Source: Petrolisthes cinctipes (taxonomy: Eukaryota; Arthropoda; Malacostraca; Decapoda; Porcellanidae). Taken from it: a DNA stretch of 64,000 nucleotides. The notes beneath the pieces were generated by a model that saw nothing but the letters and a program-made list of their open reading frames with translations, did not search any database and was not told the origin of the DNA. Shown piece after piece: positions 10,616 through 20,535 of the stretch (position 1 is its first letter; every line of letters begins with the position of its first letter). A program made the translations under genes and the position numbers. The stretch covers positions 2,501 through 66,500 of the forward strand of contig JAWQEG010001384.1 of the NCBI GenBank assembly GCA_033782935.1, given 5' to 3'.

Positions 10616-11134
10616 TTAATTAATACAAAAACACGAAAAAGATATTTCTACACCTCAGAAATAGGCCTTAAATATCCAGTACAGTACAGTACAGTACAGT
10701 ACCATACCTTGCTTTGAAAATTCAAACACAGACGTTAGTGACTCAGTCTAATGGAAATTTTAAAATGATGACTCTGGCTACACCACCTCTCCCTATTCTG
10801 TAGTCAAGTAATAGATATACTGTATAGCATTAATATTCACACAAAAACATATTTTAAGGACTCTAGGAAAAAATAACAGACTTCTCATAGAGTCCTTAAA
10901 ATATGTTTTTGTGTGAATATTAATGCTATACAGTATATCTATTACTTGACTACAGAATAGGGAGAGGTGGTGTAGCCAGAGTCATCATTTTAAAATTTCC
11001 ATTAGACTGAGTCACTAACGTCTGTGTTTGAATTTTCAAAGCAAGGTATGGTACTGTACTGTACTGTACTGGATACTTGAGGCCTATTTCTGAGGTGTAG
11101 AATTTTTTTTTCATGTTTTTCTATTAATTAATAG
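10616..11134. repeat. near-perfect 519-bp palindrome (foldback element)
   Basis: Left arm 10616-10865 and right arm 10888-11134 are reverse complements around a 22-bp loop (10866-10887). From 'GGTACTGTACTGTACTG' inward I see no mismatch over about 190 bp. The outer parts differ by a few substitutions and by one unit of a (GTAC)n tract. The arms end in TTAATTAATA-type sequence. There is no coding potential. Near-identical arms imply recent formation or ongoing conversion. A transcript would form a long hairpin. Partial copy at 14066-14260. Confidence 0.93.
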
Positions 11135-11750
11135 CCTCTTTGGAAGTTGTTGAAGTTTTTTCTGGCCTTACATGTAACTGGACCTGGAGGTGATAATATG
11201 GCAAGCTGTTTTTTCATCTCCATATCTGCCTCCACATTCCCTTCCTGAATTTCCTCTAATTAGTTATTTAAGCTGCTTATGACCATTTCTATAATAATTC
11301 CTATATGAAGACAAATTTTATTATAGCGTTCCCCCTTCATGCATTGTGCTGCAACTTTGTTCACTCAGAAACAGACAGAAATCTCATTACCTGTTCATCA
11401 AAGTTTCATACAGATCAAAGTATGTCAAAAACATACATAACTTTAAAAAACATATGATAATTGTGTTTTAAAATACGGGACATTACGAGCTTGACTCAAT
11501 CCTGTAAAGATACAAATAGGTAAGAACAAATATGTAAGAACAGTTGGTGACAATTCTGGCTGAGGCAGTTACCGTCAACGCTCAGTGGTGAGTTCCATTC
11601 AAAGTTTTCCTTTTCTTTAATATAAGTATTTTTGATGGAACTCACAACTGATAGTATGAGGTTACCGTCTCACCCTGAGTTCATAGAACCAGCACCAAAT
11701 AATATTTATCATTAAATGTAAGGTTGCTAACATTGTTCAAAGATGGATAC
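11135..11750. other. flank of the palindrome; segment shared with 14066-14140
   Basis: Positions 11140-11205 ('GAAGTTGTTGAAGTTTTTTC', then 'GGACCTGGAGGTGATAATAT') recur inverted at 14066-14140, so the dispersed unit is larger than the palindrome itself. Positions 11580-11660 hold a short inverted repeat around 'GTGAGTTCCATTCAAAG' / 'GATGGAACTCACAAC'. No gene recognised. Confidence 0.55.
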
Positions 11751-11889
11751 CTTAACCTAACCTAATTTAATATTAACCTAACCTAATTTAATTTAATATT
11801 AACCTAACCTAATTTAATATTAACCTAACTTAATTTAATTTAATATTAACCTAACCTAATTTAATTTAATATTAACCTAACCTAACCAG
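11751..11889. repeat. AACCT/AATTT short minisatellite
   Basis: About five or six units of the type TAACCTAACCTAATTTAATA, with an extra AATTT in some. It is an interstitial derivative of the AACCT (TTAGG) pentamer mixed with AATTT. No coding meaning. Confidence 0.85.
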
Positions 11890-12433
11890 TAAACCCTTTA
11901 CTAATGGGAGTGATCTATTTAACAATTCCCTTTAGTAATAAAATTGTTTTTATGTTTTCACTGTTTATCTGATATTAATTTCCTTCATTTCCCCCAACAA
12001 TATTGACCCTGATAGATGGCATTGAGGGCATGAAGTAAATCAGGGAAAGAGTGGGGTTGAAACACGGCTTTAGAATATGTGCATCATGATAAACAACTGA
12101 TGAAAGCGAGATGTGATGAATCCATATGTGTGATAGGCTGAAAACTATGACGTCATCCGCCCAACCAACCATGACGTCATTATCCAGTGCCTATTTACAC
12201 CCGTTTACTCCCGGATGTGTTTTATTTACCGAAATATATTTAATTCCCAAACATGGTTATTCAATATAATAATCCTCCCGGTTACATTTTACCAACTCTA
12301 ATAGATAATCACCATCTGAATACGTTATATTTTGAACCATTCCAAAACCTGATTATTCAATATACAATTCCTCACAGTTAATATTATCCAACTCTAATAG
12401 ATCATATTTAGGACAATTCTAGGAAACTTTTTT
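11890..12433. other. intergenic, with two CRE-like palindromes
   Basis: No gene seen. The palindrome TGACGTCA occurs twice within about 25 bp (12149-12156 and 12172-12179). A minus-strand 65-codon frame overlaps but has no recognisable feature. Confidence 0.5.
12149..12179. promoter_or_regulatory. paired CRE-like sites (TGACGTCA x2)
   Basis: Two perfect TGACGTCA palindromes separated by 'TCCGCCCAACCAACCA'. TGACGTCA is the consensus site for CREB/ATF bZIP factors. The same octamer is in the LINE 3' end at about 46241 and 47535 and at 6894, so it may be part of a dispersed repeat rather than a gene promoter. Confidence 0.4.
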
Positions 12434-13255
12434 GGTAAATATTGAAATTATTACCGTTATTGTGTACGGCTTTTCTACCTTAATTACCCACTTATTTAGA
12501 CCATTCTAAGACTATTTTCTTCTATAGCATTTCCTATGCAAATGCCCCATTTCAAAGATAGGGCATATTCAAATGGGGCATTTTGAAATTAGCCTGACTT
12601 TACCTAACTTAACCTAGACCGCATCAGACTACCGAGACCTAACCCGGGCAAATTACCGGAACCTAACCCGGGCAAACTACCGGGACCTAACCCTGGGCAA
12701 ACTACCGGGACCTAACCCGGGCAAACTACCGGGACCTAACCCGGGCAAACTACCGGGAAATAATGAGTAATAAAAAACAATTGGTAATTATCTATTCTAT
12801 TGCCATTTTCTAATACAATTCTAAAACACTTTTCTTCAGAAATGCCCCATTTCCAAGTTAGGTCATATTCAAATATAGCATTTTGAAATTAGTATGACCT
12901 AACCTAAACTGCAGTAAACTACCGGGACCTAACCTGGGCAAACTACCGGGAACTAACCGTGGTAAAATACGGTAAATATTGAAAGAACTGCCGTTATCAT
13001 GTATGGTTTTTCTACCTTCATTACCCACTTATTTAGACCATTCTAAGACTATTTTCTTCTATGGTGTTTCTCTCGGAGATGCCTCGTTTTACAAACATAA
13101 TTTGGAAATTTAAGCTAACCTAACCTAACCTGGACCACAGCAAACTACCGGGACCTAACCTGGGCAGACTACCGGGATATAACCGATGTAAACTATCATA
13201 AAGTAACCGGGACATATTCCCGGGACCTAACCAGATGTGGTAACACTGCGCGATC
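12434..13255. mobile_element. MITE-A cluster with five 24-bp CCCGGGCAAACTACC units
   Basis: One copy begins at about 12434 (GGTAAATATTGAAATTATTA) and a second at about 12972. Between them the interior block 'GGGACCTAACCCGGGCAAAC' is repeated about five times (12630-12765, 24-bp period) where other copies have one or two. Termini on the right are degraded; the sequence fades out at 'TGGTAACACTGCG' (about 13250). Confidence 0.7.
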
Positions 13256-13318
13256 ATACACAAACAAATATATACACACATATGCATATTACAATGGTTA
13301 TGTCCAGTAGAGAGAGAG

Positions 13319-13413
13319 AATGTGTGTGTGTGTGTGTGTGAAAAACATACACATATATGGATACAGAGAAATACACACTCACACACACAGAAATAAATAA
13401 TAATAATAATAAT
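13319..13413. repeat. microsatellites (TG)n and (AAT)n
   Basis: A TG tract at about 13320-13340 is followed by CACACA-rich sequence and an AAT tract at about 13397-13413. Simple-sequence DNA, no gene. Confidence 0.85.
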
Positions 13414-13570
13414 GTAGTGTTTGTAATGAATTTGTGTACAGTAAACCCTCATTATTGGCTGGGTTTAAGGGTGTGTAATGTACAGTTGGCAAAAAAAGTT
13501 TCGTTACCATCCTTTTAACAGTGCGATGTAATGTTGGTACACCTGACTGTGGAGTCAAGTGTGACGTGAA

Positions 13571-14050
13571 GGCCACCCAGGCACACCTTCCCTGTCCTTC
13601 CCTGCCCCAGGCACTCCTTCCCTGTCCCAGGCACACCTACCCTGCCCTTCCCTGCCCCAGGCACTCCTTCCCTGTCCCAGGCACACCTTCCCGGTCCTTC
13701 CCTGCCCCAGGCACACTTTCTCCTCCCCAGGTACACCTTCCCTGCCCCAGGCACACCTTCCCTGTCCTTCCCTGCCCCAGGCACACCTTCCCTGTCCTTC
13801 CCTGCCCCAGGCACACCTTCCCTGTCCTTCCCTGCCCCAGGCACACCTTCCCTGTCCTTCCCTGCCTCAGGCACACCTTCCCTGTCCTTCTCTGCCCCAG
13901 GCACACCTTCCCTGCCCCAGGCACACCTACCTGGTTCTTCCCTGCCCAAGGCACACCTTCCCTGTCCTTCCCTGCCCCAGGCACACCTTCCCGGTCCTTC
14001 TCTGCCCCAGGCACACCTTCCCTGCCCCAGGCACACCTTCCCATACTTAT
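13571..14050. repeat. minisatellite, CCTGCCCCAGGCACACCTTC type
   Basis: Tandem units of about 30 bp (CTTCCCTGCCCCAGGCACAC + CTTCCCTGTC), with some half-length units, run through the whole interval. Because the period is a multiple of three, both strands carry long periodic open frames (about 190-205 codons; PGAGKDREG-like on minus, HTFPVLPCPR-like on plus). The second array at 14745-15120 has the same core, so the two arrays are paralogous. Confidence 0.9.
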
Positions 14051-14065
14051 AGGGGCTAGAAAAAC

Positions 14066-14260
14066 ATCTTGCCATATTATCACCTCCAGGTCCAGTTAAA
14101 TGTAAGGCCAGAAAGAACTTCAACAACTTCAAAAGGGGCTATTAATTAATAGAAAAACATAAAAAAAAAATTTCTACACCTCAGAAATAGGCCTCAAATA
14201 TCCAGTACAGTACAGTACAGTACCATACCTTGGTTTGAAAATTCAAACACAGACATTTTA
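14066..14260 (-). repeat. inverted partial copy of the 11.1-kb foldback unit
   Basis: Reverse complement of about 11030-11205, in order: 'ATATTATCACCTCCAGGTCC', 'TTCAACAACTTC', 'ATTAATTAATAG', 'ACACCTCAGAAATAGGCCTC', then (GTAC)n and 'ATTCAAACACAGAC'. The similarity stops at about 14252, where about 150 bp of other sequence precedes a resumed 'GACTCAGTCTAAT' at about 14404. That suggests a later insertion. Confidence 0.75.
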
Positions 14261-14744
14261 AATATTATAAGGGGAGGGTTATTTTATTATATAATTTCTG
14301 GAATGTGCTGTGATTTGTATGAAACTGAAAAACAGGTGTTGAGATGTGTGTGTGCTGTAAGTGTAGACAATTGGAGGACAATGTAGCCTCCTTCACACCC
14401 TGGTGACTCAGTCTAATTATTTATTTATTTTTTAATCAGCAAATGAACACTTCTAAAATATTTTAAAAATTGTGCTGTGAAAAACCTGGCCAGGGCTGTA
14501 TGTGTGTATGTAGGGGGGGGGGAGGGGCATCATGGAATATAGTCCTAAGGTGTACTGGAAGGAACACAGGCTTCACTCCAGTACTGAGGCCCAATAAGGG
14601 GGAGGATGCTTGGGCTCTGTTTACCCATAAACAATGAAATGAACATCTACTAAAACTTATCAGATATAATTGTGGGAAGAGGGCATGAGGAGAGCTGAGA
14701 AGGGAAACAACACACAAAATCCTAGTTCAAATTTCCTTGTAACA
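14261..14744. other. intergenic, nothing recognised
   Basis: AT-rich DNA with a G-run at about 14511-14525. The minus-strand 84-codon frame at 14463-14717 has no feature I recognise and begins in the adjoining low-complexity DNA. Confidence 0.4.
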
Positions 14745-15120
14745 GAGCAAGGCACACCTTTCCGTTCCTTCCCTGCCCCAGGCACACCTTTCCGGTCATT
14801 ACCTGCCCAAGGCACACCTTCCCGGTCCTACCCTGCCCCAGGCACACCTTCCCGGTCCTTCCCTGCCCTAGGCACACCTTACCGGTCCTTCCCTGCCCCA
14901 GGCACACCTTTCCGGTCCTTACCTGCCCAAGGCACACCTTCCGGGTCCTACCCTGCCCCAGGCACACCTTCCGGGTCCTACCCTGCCCCAGGCACACCTT
15001 ACCGGTCCTTCCCTGCCCCAGGCACACCTTACCGGTCCTTCCCTGCCCCAGGCACACCTTACCGGTCCTTCCCTGCCCCAGGCACACCTTTCCGTTCCTT
15101 CCCTGCCCCAGGCACACCTT
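14745..15120. repeat. 30-bp minisatellite, GGCACACCTTNCCGGTCCTT type
   Basis: About 12 head-to-tail units of 30 bp sharing 'CCTGCCCCAGGCACACCTT'. They differ mainly in the CCGGTC/CCGTTC/CGGGTC segment. The continuous plus-strand frame (RSFPAPGTPF-like decapeptide, reaching into the next array) and the minus frame (VCLGQGRTGK-like) are consequences of the period. Paralogous to 13571-14050. Confidence 0.92.
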
Positions 15121-15325
15121 CCAGTCGTCATTATAATTTCTATCGTCGCCACTATCATTTCTATCGTATCCACTATCATTTCTATCGTCGCCACTATCAT
15201 TTCTATCGTCGCCACTATCATTTCTATCGTCGCCACTATCATTTCTATCGTCGCCACTATCATTTTTATCGTCGCCACTATCATTTCTATCGTCGCCACT
15301 ATCATTTCTATCGCGCTCATTATCA
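15121..15325. repeat. 21-bp minisatellite, CACTATCATTTCTATCGTCGC type
   Basis: About nine to ten units of 21 bp, with the first unit diverged and the last reading CGCTCAT. It follows the 30-bp array without a spacer. In the plus frame it encodes a HYHFYRR heptapeptide in continuation of the previous array's frame; minus gives MIVATIE-type heptads. Confidence 0.92.
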
Positions 15326-15329
15326 TTCC

Positions 15330-16080
15330 CTTTTAAGATCTAACAGTTCCCTTGTAAGGCCTAACTAATCCCTTTCAAAGCCTAACAAATCCCTTTCAAA
15401 GCCTAACAAATCCCTTTCAAAGCCTAACAATTCCCTTTCAAAGCCTAACAATTCCCTTTCAGAGCCTAACAATTCCCTTTCAGAGCCTAACAATTCCCTT
15501 TCAGAGCCTAACAATTCCCTTGTAGAGTCTAACAATTCCCTTGTAGAGTCTAACAATTCCCTTGTAGAGTCTAACAATTCCCTTGTAGAGTCTAACAATT
15601 CCCTTGTAGAGTCTAACAATTCCCTTTTAAATCCTAACAATTTCCTTTTATGCCTAACAATACCCTTTTAAGCCTGACAATTCCCTTTTAAAGCCTAACA
15701 ATGCCCTTTTTAAGTCTAACAATTCCCTTTCAAAGCCTAACAATTCCCTTTCAAAGCCTAACAAATCCCTTTCAAAGCCCAACAAATCCCTTTCAAAGCC
15801 TAACAAATCCCTTTCAAAGCCTAACAAATCCCTTTCAAAGCCTAACAATTCCCTTTCAAAACCTAACAATGCCCTTTCAAAGCCTAACAATTCCCTTTCA
15901 AAGCCTAACAATACCCTTTTAAGCCTAACAATTCCTTTTTAAAGCCTAACAATGCCCTTTTAAGCCTAACAATTCCTTTTTAAAGCCTAACAATGCCCTT
16001 TTTAAGTCTAACAATTCCCTTTCAAAGCCTAACAATTCCCTTTCAAAGCCTAACAATTCCCTTTCAAAGCCTATCAATTC
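15330..16080. repeat. 21-bp minisatellite, CCTAACAATTCCCTTTCAAAG type
   Basis: About 35 units with core 'CCTAACAATTCCCTTTCAAAG'. Subfamilies are clustered: 'TTGTAGAGTCTAACAATTCC' at about 15500-15615, AAATCCC variants at 15370-15420 and 15765-15840, and TTTTAAGCCTAACAA variants at 15625-15700 and 15910-16010. Clustered variants are what local duplication would produce. The repetitive minus frames (LLGFERE heptads) are by-products. Confidence 0.92.
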
Positions 16081-16165
16081 ACTCTCTCTCTCTCTCTCTC
16101 TCTCACATACAAAGATGCTTCTCTCTCTCTCTCTCTTAACCTAACCTAACCTAACCTAAACTGTG
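16081..16165. repeat. (TC)n microsatellite followed by AACCT units
   Basis: TC tracts at about 16081-16104 and 16123-16136 flank 'ACATACAAAGATGC'. They are followed by four AACCT units. Confidence 0.85.
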
Positions 16166-16545
16166 GCTATCTTCGGGACCTAACTTAATATCCTTCGGGA
16201 TCTTTAAAAATTAAATAGATCTCGTGAATAGGAGCTAAAAGTATCCCGATTGGGTGGGTCAAGCGTATTGTACACAACTGCCTGTTGGATCTTCCGTAAT
16301 TTTTCCAAGGATATCTGGTAACACTGTCCGCCCAACCTCAGTTCGTCCCTCCACTACAGAAATGTCGTATCTTAAAATTGAAATATCTAGCAGAGAATAC
16401 ATTTCCAGGAGATAATTCCACTGAGCATTGATAAAGGTAACCGAACCCTACCTAACACAACCTAACCTAACCAGTAGTTCGCCGGCACAGATAATACCAA
16501 TATTAGCTAAATAAATAAATAAATAAATAAATAAAGCAAAGAAAC
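16166..16545. other. intergenic with short AACCT tracts
   Basis: No gene. AACCTAACC is seen at about 16457-16480 and an (AAAT)n tract at about 16507-16535. Confidence 0.45.
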
Positions 16546-17150
16546 ATTTATATATATATAATTATAAGGAATATAAATATGTATATCAAAGACAGAATAC
16601 CACAATTACTAAACCGAAACAATCCATATTTTACATTTTTTTAAACATGTCTTCAATAACAAGGAATTATGATTTATTAAAGCCTTATTATTGTATAAGG
16701 TAAGTGTATAATTAATAATAATGTATAAACAATAATAATTATTCGTATTACAATGAAATATATATAATAAACCTAACCTAACCTAACCATGTAAAGTTAA
16801 TAATGTTTTAATAATGTTTAATAATTATTTACTAATAATTTATTTTGATATATATATTATAATTAATTAAATAACATTATTAAATAACATTATTAAAATA
16901 TTATTAACTTTACGTGGTTAGGTTAGGTTTATAATACAATTGTAATACACATTATAATTATTGGTTATACATTATTATTAATTATACACTTACCTTGTGT
17001 AATGATGAAGATTTAATAAATCATAATTCCTTGTTATTGAAGACATGTTATAAAAAAACTGTAAAATATGGATTGTTTCGGCTTTAGTAATTGTGGTATT
17101 CTATCTTTGATATATATATTAATATTCCTCATAATTATATATCATTATAT
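16546..17150. repeat. AT-rich imperfect inverted repeat (about 0.6 kb)
   Basis: The outer arms match as reverse complements: 'GACAGAATACCACAATTACT' (about 16590) against 'AGTAATTGTGGTATTCTATC' (about 17085), and 'CTTCAATAACAAGGAATTAT' (16651) against 'ATAATTCCTTGTTATTGAAG' (ending 17042). The inner part adds 'AACCTAACC' (about 16775-16790) against 'GGTTAGGTT' (about 16917-16928). The centre is near 16846. It has no protein and many small indels, so it is older than the 10.6-kb palindrome. Confidence 0.85.
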
Positions 17151-17407
17151 AATGTTATAGAGTTATAAGGTAATCATTTGTTAATAATATTAAGCTATAA
17201 ATTAACTATAACACAGTTCAATACACACAGTAAACATTGGCTATTAATTAACCAATGTATTAATATGTTATAACAGTTATTTATACTTATGTTATGTTAT
17301 TATTATTATCAGCAGATATTAGTAATTACATTACTCAACCTACATAATTATAAATAGACATATATATAAAGTTATAACGAAAAAAATAATGTAAACAAAC
17401 CGTTTTT

Positions 17408-17562
17408 AGCTGCTTCTCTGGGCAACTCCACTTTGGTGCTGTTGAAAACACAGAGTGAGATTATCACCACCAACACCACAGGTTGGTTGTGGTTGTCTCA
17501 CTCTCCATGTAGTCTGTGTTTTCAACAGCACCAAAGTGGATTTGCCCAGAGAAGCAGTTTTG
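17408..17562. repeat. hairpin with 45-bp arms
   Basis: 'GCTTCTCTGGGCAACTCCAC' (17412 onward) through 'TGGTGCTGTTGAAAACACAG' pairs with 'CTGTGTTTTCAACAGCACCA' through 'GTGGATTTGCCCAGAGAAGC' (about 17514-17557). The single mismatch I see is the central A of GTGGATTTG. The loop holds a smaller inverted pair (ACCACAGGTTGGTTGTGGT). A small MITE or structured element. Confidence 0.85.
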
Positions 17563-17734
17563 TATAGCCTATTAGTAAATAATCAATTATTTGTAAATAA
17601 TTTAATACTACCAAAGGTTCTTAAAGAGCCCATTTAATTTTATAATTGGTGTGTTGCCAGCGTTTTATAGCCACGTTTGATAGATTTTGACAATACTAAC
17701 AGAGGTTCTTAGCCCGTTTAATTTGGTAATTGCA

Positions 17735-19806
17735 ATCAGAGGCCAGCATTTCCTCGGCCAATCAGAGGCCAGCATTTCCTCGGCCAATCAGAGGCCAGCA
17801 TTTCCTCGGCCAATCAGAGGCCAGCATTTCCTCGGCCAATCAGAGGCCAGCATTTCCTCGGCCAATCAGAGGCCAGCATTTCCTCGGCCAATCAGAGGCC
17901 AGCATTTCATAAGCCAATCAGAGGCCAGCATTTCCTCAGCCAATCAGAGGCCAGCATTTCCTCGGCCAATCAGAGGCCAGCATTTCCTCGGCCAATCAGA
18001 GGCCAGCATTTCATAAGCCAATCACAGGCCAGCATTTCATCGGCCAATCAGAGGCCAGCATTTCATCGGCCAATCAGAGGCCAGCATTTCATCGGCCAAT
18101 CAGAGGCCAGCATTTCATCGGCCAATCAGCGGCCAGCATTTCATTGGCAAATCAGAGGCCAGCATTTCACTGGCCAATCAGAGGCCAGCATTTCATCGGC
18201 CAATCAGAGGCTACCATTTCATTGGCCAATCAGAGGCCAGCATTTCATCGGCCAATCAGAGGCCACCATTTCATCAGCCAATCAGAGGCCAGCATTTCAT
18301 CGGCCAATCAGAGGCCAGCATTTAATCCATTGGCCAATCAGAGGCCAGCATTTCATTGGCCAATCAGAGGCCAGCAATTCCTTGGCCAATCAGAGGCCAG
18401 CATTTCATCTACCAATCAGAGGCCAGCATTTCATCAGCCAATCAGGGGCCAGCATATCACTGGCCAATCAGGGGCTTGCATATCATCGGCCAATCAGCGG
18501 CCAGCATTTCATCGGCCAATCAGAAGCCAGCATTCCATCGGCCAATCAGAAGCCAGCATTTCATCGGCCAATCAGAGGCCAGCATTTCAACAGCCAATCA
18601 GAGGACAGCATTTCATAGGCCAATCAGAGGCCAGCATTTCCTCGGCCAATCAGGGCCAGCATTTCCTCGGCCAATCAGAGGCCAGCATTTCCTCGGCCAA
18701 TCAGAGGCCAGAATTTCATCAGCCAATCAGAGGCAAGCATTCATCGGCCAATCAGAGGCCAGCATTTCATCGGCCAATCAGAGGCCAGCATTCCATCGGC
18801 TAATCAGAGGCCAACATTCCATCGACCAATCAGAGGCCAGCATTTCATCGGCCAATCAGAGGCCAGCATTCTATCAGCCAATCAGAGGCCAGCATTTCAT
18901 TGGCCAATCAGAGGCCAGCATTTCATCGGCAAACCAGAGGCCAGCATTTCATCGGCCAATCAGAGGCCAGCATTTCATCGACCAATCAGAGGCCAGCATT
19001 TCATCAGCCAATCAGTGGCCAGCATTTCATCGGCCAATCAGATGCCAGCATCCCATCGGCCAATCAGAGGCCAGCATTCCATCGGCCAATCAGAGACCAA
19101 CATTCCATTGACCAATCAGAGGCCAGCATTTCATTGGCCAATCAGAGGCCAGCATTCCATCGGCCAATCAGAGGCCAGCATTTCCTCGGCCAATAAGAGG
19201 CCAGCATTTCCTTGGCCAATCAGAGGCCAGCATTTCAACGGCCAATCAGAGGCCAGCCTTTCAATGGCCAATCAGAGGCCAGCATTTGATTGGCCAATTA
19301 GAGGCCAGCATTTCATCGGCCAATCAGAGGCAAGCATTTCATCGGCCAATCAGAGGCCAGCATTCCATCGGCCAATCAGTGGCCAGCATTTCAACGGCCA
19401 ATCAGATGCCAGCATTTCATCGACCAATCATAGACCAGCATTTGATTGGCCAATCAGAGGCCAGCATTTCATCGGCCAATCAGAGGACAGCATTTCATTA
19501 GCCAATCAGAGGCCAGCATTTTATCGGCCAATCAGAGGTCAGCATTTCATCGGCCAATCAGAGGCCAGCATTTCATCGGCCAATCAGAGGCCAGCAATTC
19601 TTCGGCCAATCAGAGGCCAGCATTTCTTCGGCCAATCAGAGGCCAGCATTTCATCGGCCAATTAGGGGACAGCATTTCATCGGCCAATCAGAGGCCAGCA
19701 TTTCATCGGCCAATCAGAGGCCAGCATTTCATTGGCCAATCAGAGGCCAGCATTTCATCAGCCAATCAGAGGCCAGCATTTTATCAGCCAATCAGAGGCC
19801 AGCATT
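17735..19806 (+). repeat. 26-bp minisatellite made of CCAAT-box units (about 79 copies)
   Basis: Unit CGGCCAATCAGAGGCCAGCATTTCAT is repeated head to tail over 2.07 kb, with almost no indels (a 4-bp ATCC insertion near 18325, single-base losses near 18650 and 18737). 'CCAATCAGAGGCCAGCATT' is nearly invariant; changes concentrate in the TTTC(A/C)T(C/T)(G/A)G segment. The first dozen units are mostly CCTCGG and later ones CATCGG/CATTGG, so subfamilies are spatially sorted. GGCCAATCAG matches the NF-Y (CBF) consensus RRCCAATSRG. Because 26 is not a multiple of 3 and the unit lacks stops, all plus frames stay open with a 26-residue period. I do not regard these frames as genes. Confidence 0.95.
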
Positions 19807-19842
19807 ATTAATAATTAATTATTAAACATTATATATATATTA

Positions 19843-20535
19843 AGGTTGAGGTTGAGGTAGGAGTAGAGGTTAGGATAGAGGTTGAGGTTGGGGCTGAGGT
19901 TGAGATTGGAGTTGAGGTTGAGGTTTGGATTGAGGTTTGATTTGAGGTTGGAGATGAGGTTGAGGTTTAGGTTGAGGGTGGAATTGAGATTGATGTTGAG
20001 GTTGGGGCTGAGGTTTATGTTAGAGTTGAGGTTGAGGTTTGGATTGAGGTTTGGGTTGAGGTTTGGGCTGAGGTTGAGGTTGAGGTTTGGTTTGAGATTT
20101 GGGTTGAGGTTTGGGCTAAGGTTGAGGCTTGGATTAAGGTTTGGTTAGAGGTTGGAATTGTGGTTGAGGTTGGGATAGAGGTTGAGGTTGAGGTTTGGGT
20201 TGAGGTTGGGATTGAGGTTGAGATTGTAATAAAGGTTGAGGTAGATGTTGAGATTTGGATTGAGGTTGAGGATTGAGTTGAGGTTGAAGTTTTGGTTAAG
20301 GTTGGGATAGAGGTTGAGGTTGATATTGGGGCTGAGGTAGAGGTTGGAGTTTAGGCTGAGGTTTGGATTGAAGTTTGGGTTGAGGTTAGGGCTGAGGTTG
20401 AGGTTGAAGTTAAGGTTAATATTGAGGTTTGGGTTGAGGTTGGGATTGAGATTGAGGTTGAGATATAGGTTAAGGTTAAGGTCGGGGCTGAGGTTGGAGA
20501 TGAGGTTGAGGTTGAGGTTTGGATTGAGGTTTGGG
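19843..20535 (+). repeat. degenerate TTGAGG-type array
   Basis: Irregular mixture of GAGGTT, GAGGTTTGG and GGTTGGG words, with no fixed period beyond about 6 bp. It directly joins the TTAGG array. It could be an older, decayed part of that array or its precursor. The Leu/Arg-rich frames (RLRLELRLRFGLR-like) are compositional. Confidence 0.88.

Noticed and set aside
13515..14132. 205-codon minus frame (PGAGKDREG repeats) and 192-codon plus frame as genes
   Set aside because: Both strands are open at once because of the tandem unit; no promoter, splice or domain evidence.
17735..19806. CRISPR array (26-bp regularly spaced repeats)
   Set aside because: The repeats are head to tail with no unique spacers, in a clearly eukaryotic context. 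It is a minisatellite.
17687..19811. Long plus-strand frames of 60-251 codons as a repetitive protein gene
   Set aside because: All three plus frames are open because the 26-bp unit has no stop codons. The frames start at non-ATG or arbitrary positions and show no bias for one frame.
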